From positions 2,477,323 through 2,541,322 of the forward strand of contig NW_006767434.1 of assembly GCF_000264995.1 (NCBI RefSeq): DNA of 64,000 nt, in the 5' to 3' direction. Positions 58,103-64,000 of this stretch are shown here, one piece after another; within the stretch, counting starts at the first letter, position 1; each line of letters begins with the position of its first letter. Source of the stretch: Punctularia strigosozonata HHB-11173 SS5. Lineage: Eukaryota > Basidiomycota > Agaricomycetes > Corticiales > Punctulariaceae. The notes under the pieces were generated by a model that saw only the letters and a list, made by a program, of their open reading frames with translations, made no database searches and was not told where the DNA came from. Both the position numbers and the translations under genes were made by a program.

Positions 58103-58319
58103 AGATCGCCGCGCGCGGTGATACAAGTGGCTCCTGCCCATACCAGGCATTGAACCCGTACAACTAGATGTCGACCGTGTCGTACATAAACATGTCGGTC
58201 CCCATGTGAGACAGTTGCTTTGAGCCAGACTGCAGCCAAGTTCGACTGTGGTTTTGGACAAGAGACGCGTTCTTGCGATGGTCTGCCGGTTCGGCAAGCG
58301 CCGATCACTTAGGCGCTCG
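58103..58319. other. Short intergenic region
   Basis: About 217 bp between two plus-strand genes. No separate features seen. Confidence 0.4.
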
Positions 58320-58878
58320 ATGTTGCCACCTCCTCTTTCCATGTTTTTTCAGCCACCACTCCTATCCCTCCGCCCTCCTGTTTCCAGTTCTCGGAGATAT
58401 GCATCTGGCACCCCGAAACCGAGTCCACCGTTAGGATCGCGTGCTGCTGTCAGCCCGGCTGCAGAACCGCCGACGGAGCGTTTCCGCTCACCGAGGGTTT
58501 ACACTTTCCGCCGAATAGCGTTGGCGACCGCTATACCTGGTGAGTGCGCTTGTGCATGGCATGGATGTCTGCGAATACGCAGTTGACCGTGAGCTTTCCT
58601 AGCCGCAATTGTGTACCAGGTGTTCTTCGCAAAGTATGACCAAGAGGAACATGTCTTTACCCCTGTACGCTCGCCCGTCCCGTCGCCGGGTTCACACGTT
58701 GACTGTCATTTTTCTGTGCCTTGCACAGGCTCGGCGGTGGCTAGCGAGGCAGAAGGCCGCCTTTTTTGCCTTGAGTCCTGAAGAGCGTCGCATGTTGGAA
58801 CGGCAGGCAGAGGTGGCCGCCTCTTCTCGATCAGAGCCAAGCAACTCTGTTCCGAATTCCGATACGAGGGTCCCGTAG
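58320..58878 (+). CDS. Small mitochondrial-looking membrane protein, unknown function
   Basis: Three exons (58320-58539, 58603-58664, 58729-58878; introns 63 and 64 nt) encode 143 residues. The N-terminus is rich in Ser/Arg/Pro with PPVSSSRRYASG, like a cleavable mitochondrial targeting sequence. A single hydrophobic segment follows (RIALATAIPAAIVYQVFFAK), then a charged stretch with YDQEEHVFTP and a helix ARRWLARQKAAFFALSPEER. The splices join in phase and restore the membrane segment, which supports a real gene. I do not recognise the family; a small inner-membrane or assembly factor would fit the layout. Confidence 0.6.
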
Positions 58879-59461
58879 TGTCTCCTAAACCACTTCGAAC
58901 CGGAGGTCGTTCCGCGACAGGGCGGTCCCGGCGGATCCACCACTCGGACATGCCATCAAAGATTCCGAACACTCGCCTGAGTGTGCTCCGCAGTTTCTAT
59001 GGTGCTTATTCGTGTGCTGAACCCATGCGACGTACTGGACCCTGCGCGCCGCGGTTCAGCGAGCACATCGTGTCGGGTTGCTCCCCCGTTGATCACGGCG
59101 GTTAGTCAACATATGTAACGCACGTACACATCGCTTCAGAGCATTGGGAATGGATGATTGTAACCGTCAATGTTAAGATAAGATGAGCTGGTATGTATGT
59201 TACAACTGTTCGATACGACTGAGAATGTCGACGACAGACCAAATGGCCCAGACAGGTATGGTACAGGAAATCGAAGGGGACCGCGTAAGAATTCATAAAC
59301 TAGCTTGTGCGAACGAAAGCAAGTAATGTCGGAAATGCTGGATGAAGCGAAGAGGTCATGAACATCAAGATGAGGGTTCATTAAGAATGCTCGTAAGAGG
59401 GTCCTACTGTCCGTGAAAGGGGGTTTTAATGCGCTACTAAACGATGTGGAAAACATGCTGT
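58879..59461. other. Convergent intergenic region
   Basis: About 580 bp between converging genes. No coding signal recognised. Confidence 0.4.
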
Positions 59462-60485
59462 TTACGCCATGACCGCCAAGGCAGCGATGGACATGGCGAA
59501 GGCGGTCATGAGAGTCGATTTAGCTGATCCTTGCCTCGCAGCACTGGTCACCTGAGTCACGGCGGCGGCTGAAGGCGACGCGGGAGTGGACGAAGACGCA
59601 GAGGAGACAAGTGATACCGAAGATGTTGCGACAGTGACAACTTGCGTGGAAGTTGCTGGGACTATCGTGGTAGATACCACCGGGGAGGTAGCCGTAGTCT
59701 GATCGGTGGTGGAAACAGAGGAGTCCGTTGAGCTGGCCGAATCGGATGAGGAGGTGCTGTCCGGATCCGATGCCGATGCCGATGTCGATGTGACAGCGGT
59801 GGAAGCCGGTGAAGAGGCTACGGACGTGGAACTGGCGACCGTCGAACTTAAAGGGGAGGACGATGCGGTAGTAGAGCTACTCGAAGTGGCTGATCCGCCG
59901 GTGATAGTAAACTTAGGACTGAGATTGCCAGAATCACCGAATACTGGAGCCGTTGTTCAAGCTCGGGTCGTTCCACTATAGAAGTCAAGGTTACTCACAG
60001 ACGATGATGTAGTCATCTTTGGCTGGAACGTTAGGGACGGTGAGCTGCACGGACCCAGTCGTGATGTTGAAACCCTGAGCCAACGGCGAGTCCACATCGA
60101 GATGCTCGCTGTCATCGCCATCATCAAGGAAACCCAGAAGAATCTTCCCACTGATGTTAGTGATATTCTGGGGAGGAGGCAGCTCCGACGTGTCCCTGCA
60201 CCGAGGAGATTCAAGCATCAGCACCTCAGACGATAACGGTGAGGTATCATGAGCTTAGTCCTCTACTTACCACGTCACCGTCACTGTCTGACCGACGGTC
60301 CACACCGTTCCCGTAGTCGGACTCGTAATTGGCGGAGCCACGACTTCCCTCTTGCCCACGTTCATGCGCATTACACCATTCCCGTTCATGTTCACTTGAG
60401 CCAACGGAGCCGAGGTCACTGACGAGACCATCGACAGCGCCAATGCAGAGAACAGGGCCATAGCGGATGACTGGGACACGAACAT
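59462..60485 (-). CDS. Ser/Thr-rich GPI-anchored protein with Kre9/Knh1-like domain
   Basis: Three exons (60485-60271, 60195-59999, 59943-59462) encode about 297 residues. A signal peptide (MALFSALALSMVSSVTSAPL region) is followed by a beta-sandwich domain: VAPPITSPTTGTVWTVGQTV, TWDTSELPPPQNITNISGKI, LGFLDDGDDSEHLDVDSPLA, VPNVPAKDDYIIVLFGDSGN, LSPKFTIT. This is the Kre9/Knh1-type (Ser-Thr-rich GPI membrane family) domain found in fungal wall proteins. The rest is a Ser/Thr/Ala stalk with an ending typical of GPI addition: a small-residue site (RQGSAKS) and a hydrophobic tail (TLMTAFAMSIAALAVMA). Probably a cell-surface protein linked to beta-glucan. A TATATAAG sits 76-83 bp upstream of the ATG. 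Confidence 0.88.
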
Positions 60486-60560
60486 GATGGTGGGTGAAAC
60501 AAGACGAGTGGAACGGTGCGCGAGGCGAACGACCCGAAGATGCAAGGCAGCTAACCCCGC

Positions 60561-60568
60561 CTTATATA
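60561..60568 (-). promoter_or_regulatory. TATA box of the Kre9-like gene
   Basis: TATATAAG on the minus strand, about 80 bp upstream of the start codon at 60485. This suits a strongly expressed secreted-protein gene. Confidence 0.55.
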
Positions 60569-61665
60569 GGGTTCGGCTCCCAAATGGCGCGATTTCCATT
60601 TTCAGGAGATTCCCACAATTGGCATAACGTGGCGCTCTCAAGATGAGACAACTCGTGTTCCATTATTGATGCCTGAAACTGGTGGACTTGACTTTCAAGA
60701 CTATTATTGAGTAGGAAAAGTGGCTCATATCATGCGTACAAGGCTCGTTTAAATCGCGCTACGGCGTGCACCTCCTTAGCCTCCTCAGAGACTTCAAAAA
60801 CATTGGGGCCTGGCAGTCAGCAAGAAGCGTGAGCAGTTGAGTGTACATATGGTCACTGAGTACTGAATCTTCAGGGTTTATACCCTGAATTCACGCGGGC
60901 TGACGTTTCATCGCGAACGCTGTGACATTCACCTACCGCATCGCCTTCCTCGCTAACCCTCTTTTATGCATGAGAGTCAGGAAAGTCCTGTGTACAAAGG
61001 CGAGGAACCAAGACGTCAATAATGGGGTGAAAACACCATCATCATGTTACTACATAAAGCTGCTGGTGCTTTCGGGAAGGTCTTGTGAATGCAATACCGG
61101 CGATCCGAGGCGAGTTGTTCTGCCTTCTTGGACTGCTGCCATCTCCAGCATATGAAATCACCTCTTCATTCCAAACGTTCAAGCTGGTCTACCAAGCGTT
61201 ACTATGAGTACTGTTTATGCGACCCCGCATGCTCACGCGGTTGGGAAAGTTGACTTGATGGCGAACACCGCCACAGATATCGATCTCGCTCATTGACCCA
61301 CGCTGATGTTGACGGTCTCGACGCCAAAGCAACCCTAAAGGGTCCTTCCGATGCCATTGCGCTGAGCATCGCGACACCATAATAAAGCGCCGTTAATCAA
61401 TAGCGTGAAAGGGCAGGTGAGCTGATGACAGCTTGCTCATGCGCTCAAACGGCGGTCCAAAGACTCGGAACTGCTGCGGCTATCCCACCAGATAGATCTA
61501 CAAACAACACAGTATCGGGACAGCCACACTCGGTCCAATCACTAGCACGGCATTTTATCTTCAAGGAATCGACCTTCGAGGTCGCGGCGGCGGCATCCAC
61601 CTTGATTGGACTTGACCTCCGCAGATACACAGTGAAGACGATGACGTACCACCAAAGACTCCTCC
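60569..61665. other. Intergenic region
   Basis: About 1.1 kb upstream of the Kre9-like gene and downstream of the DSLGxFQQ-domain gene. Short frames only. Confidence 0.4.
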
Positions 61666-62694
61666 TCAAAAGTCCCCTCCACCAACATCTCCACCCTCGT
61701 CGCCCTCAAGGCCGCCCTCGTCATCATCTCCTCCAAAATCCCCGTCATTGGATTCTCCATCCTCGTCCACGTCGTCGGCCTGGTGATACAGATCAATGCA
61801 CTCGCTACGTGATTTAAAATGACATGACATACTTCACTGTCATTGTCCGCGTCATCAACTGTGAGCAAGCGATTGTGGCTTGAACGTATTCTGACTGAAG
61901 ATACAAGAGCTAGTGACTTACCAAGCTAGTCGTCGTCATTTATTGAACGATGCTGTCATGAGCAACCATGACATAGAGAATATGATGTAAAGGCATACCT
62001 TCATCGTCGTTTTTGTTGCCATCTGGATCGTTGTTCTGGACATCCTGACGAATCTTTATCGCGCGATCCGCCGCCACATTGTAACTGAATTATATATGGA
62101 GACTAGGTTCTTACGACACCGATTGATAGCGAAAACATCATCGACTGACCGATCAGGGTGAGCAGAACGCTGAGTCTGTTAGGCTATGGCGGGCATTCAG
62201 TCCAGGACTACAGCAACGACATTGATGATTCATCACCGAAAGATCCCGGGTATAGGGAAGGTGTCTTGTTGTATACCTTCATGGCCTGAATGATGTGGGT
62301 CATACCTCCGGCAAATGCAATGATTTGTCACCACGAACCTGATCGAAGAACGTGTTTGTTGCGTGGGTCGGATCCTGCACCTCGGCGGCCGTGCCACATC
62401 CTTTGCTAGGGCACTGCTGGAAAACGCCTACCTAAGACTTGTGTAAGTGGCCACAACCAGCAAAAACTGCACGATATACCTAGACTATCCGCAGTGCTGA
62501 AATCAATGTTGTCTGCATGAGAGAAATACGATTATCGCTGTATGATCTGTAGCTTGCGAGTGAATTCATACTGCTGTGGCTTTCGACCTCAACATCGGTA
62601 AAGGTGTCACACTTCACGCATTATGCTCACTGACCCAGGCGGTTTCGAAGGCAGCTTGCAAAACTGAATCAGGGACTCCAGATTGCGTTCTGAT
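61666..62694 (-). CDS. DSLGxFQQ-domain (lysozyme/NlpC-P60-associated type) protein with acidic tail, 5' end not found
   Basis: Joined exons 62694-62631, 62512-62480, 62427-62306, 62175-62150, 62084-61999, 61858-61833 and 61779-61666 read SGVPDSVLQAAFETAWVNN, IDFSTADSLGVFQQCPSKG, CGTAAEVQDPTHATNTFFDQ, TQRSAHPDRYNVAADRAIK, then a very acidic Asp/Gly tail ending GGDVGGGDF. The block DSLGxFQQxPSxGxGTxxxxxDPxxAxxxF, followed by VQRSAxPDRY, is a signature I know mainly from actinobacterial cell-wall-associated proteins and some fungal NlpC/P60-like proteins. Here RPSQGWG is changed to CPSKGCG. Introns of 118, 130 and 140 nt are longer than elsewhere, so small exons may be missing. The start codon and a signal peptide lie upstream and were not identified. 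Confidence 0.5.
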
Positions 62695-63613
62695 CTGGTA
62701 GCTGGGACGTGCAGGGTAAATGAGGTGTACAATTACTAAGCATAGTTTCTCACATGAGAGACGCAATGGAGGGGTTGTGGGTTCTGTAAGAAACACATTG
62801 GGGTTGGCAGGACAGTATAGACAAAGACTGCACTGACGAGGGTAGGACATTTTGGCGCTTATCACTTGTAGACGGAAGAGTCTACGCGCCCATGACAGCT
62901 AGAAGATGAACAAGAGGGTATACACACATTTTCATCTGCCACGAGGACTGAGCTCTGTGGGCTGTTAAGATATTGTTGTTGCTAGTGACGCCTCAACACT
63001 TCCCACGCAGCAACGGCCGTGCCTGCCAATCACTTCGATGTATTGCTCTGCGGAATCGTGAATTTGAGGGGCCGTGAACAGCATGGAACGGCTCGAAATC
63101 GGTGATGTGGGCGCGCTTCTACAGGGAGCCTACTGTTGGCTGACAGTCAATGCGAGGATTCAATGAGGACGTTCATGAGATAGAATCGGATCCTGAAGCC
63201 TTGCGAAATGTAGCGTTTTCTGAATACCCGTCGAACAAACAGGATCGGCGAATCTAGCATCAAGCATAGAAATGATGAGATTACTACAAAAATGCTGTAC
63301 ATACAAGGTTCCACGATCGCTAGTAGTGTACAGAGAATACACGAGTTGCTTGCTTGTGCCTCAGCCTAGTTTGAATCGAAGGTGACAATTTTGCCGAAGG
63401 TTGAGCCGGTTCCCCAGATGCCGCGACGGAGGCAGGCAAGCTGGACGATCTATGTGAAAGGAGAGATGAGCCATCTGATAATCAGGTTAAAATAGATAGC
63501 TTTGCCTGTGAATGATCAATGAACAGGTTGGCTCGCGCGCTGTCCCGCCCCTAAAGTGAATAGGTGCGGAACTACTCGAAAACCTCCATTTTTTATTCAT
63601 TCTGCAGCCTCTC
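62695..63613. other. Region upstream of the DSLGxFQQ-domain gene
   Basis: About 900 bp that should hold the missing 5' exon(s) of that minus-strand gene. One candidate exon end (62754 donor GTGAGA) precedes the exon at 62694 with a 59-nt intron. No signal peptide is recognised. Confidence 0.3.
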
Positions 63614-64000
63614 TGTTATGTAGTAGTATAGAATCTAAGTAGAATAGACCAATCATGTACCTTAAACTGGCCCAGGAAAGTTTGACCATATTAGGAAAAG
63701 GGATTACCAAGCGGTGCCCAAGCTTAGTCAGCACATGACAAATCATGACTCGGCTGAGTCAGAAGCTGACTCAGCACTGCTAGGATTACTAATATGACTC
63801 AGAAAGCTGGCCTAGCTAAGGAGTATAAAATGTAGCCGAATCGGCATGAATGAGCAATCAATCAGTTCCCCCGAAAGTACTCAGCAGTCGTCTGCTAAAC
63901 TCTCTCTCTGTCAGGACTCGAGTGCCTGGACAGCTTCCCTATCGACTCTATATCGACTCTATCGACTCTACACAGCCACCGTAGGCTGTTCGAAACCGTT
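63614..64000. mobile_element. LTR-like or promoter-like stretch cut by window end
   Basis: Starting at TGTTATGTAGTAG, this AT-rich block contains three perfect TGA(C/G)TCA sites (63755-63761, 63767-63773, 63795-63801), a near match at 63747, a TATAAAA at 63824-63830, a CT-rich run, and a short ATCGACTCT triplicate near 63943-63971. Dense regulatory sites, TATA and pyrimidine-rich downstream sequence are what a fungal retrotransposon LTR looks like, but a normal gene promoter is equally possible without the second LTR or coding region. Confidence 0.3.
63824..63830 (+). promoter_or_regulatory. TATA box with upstream Gcn4/AP-1-type sites
   Basis: TATAAAA follows three TGASTCA heptamers by 23-75 bp on the plus strand, the arrangement of a bZIP-activated core promoter that would drive transcription out of the window. 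Confidence 0.5.

Noticed and set aside
1-64000. A CRISPR array, bacterial operon or phage
   Set aside because: Spliceosomal introns throughout and eukaryotic families exclude a prokaryotic origin, and no regularly spaced repeats were seen.

Overview
The window is nuclear DNA of a filamentous basidiomycete, most likely a wood- or litter-inhabiting Agaricomycete. Genes are dense and on both strands. Nearly all are cut by many short introns of about 45-65 nt with GT(A/G)NGT donors, and several products belong to fungal families: velvet factor, Zn2Cys6 regulator, Kre9/Knh1-like GPI protein, RlpA-like secreted protein, Dicer-like RNase III. All gene models here were assembled by reading exons and joining them so that splice phases and family motifs agree. 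They are not supported by transcripts.

Layout. 0-12.5 kb: the end of a class 3 lipase, a small mitochondrial ribosomal protein gene (mS41), a 19-exon nuclear-pore basket gene (Mlp1/TPR) and a long-tailed Ser/Thr kinase. 12.5-19.3 kb: a gene-poor stretch with a C-terminally truncated Zn2Cys6 factor and a decayed LINE-type endonuclease. 19.3-24 kb: a CNNM/Mam3-type metal homeostasis protein and a velvet factor. 26.7-34.8 kb: an RRM-YTH (m6A reader type) protein, a large Ser-rich protein of unknown function and a small hypothetical protein. 35.4-43.8 kb: a Bir1/survivin-type protein and a Dicer-like gene. 44-52.5 kb: a polysaccharide-lyase-14-like protein, ferroportin, a zinc-finger protein with a duplicated flanking module, a kinase-like domain that may be fused to it, and a TIM-barrel isomerase/dehydratase. 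53.6-60.5 kb: small secreted and cell-surface proteins, a short-chain dehydrogenase and a small mitochondrial-looking protein. 61.6-62.7 kb: a gene with an actinobacterial-looking DSLGxFQQ domain. The window ends in an LTR- or promoter-like stretch.

The genes do not form an obvious metabolic cluster. The part closest to an undescribed system is 47.5-50.9 kb. There, two copies of an uncharacterised module with identical exon lengths flank three C2H2 zinc fingers, and phase-consistent exons lead into a kinase domain whose DFG motif reads GFS. This would be a zinc-finger/pseudokinase fusion divergently paired with ferroportin.
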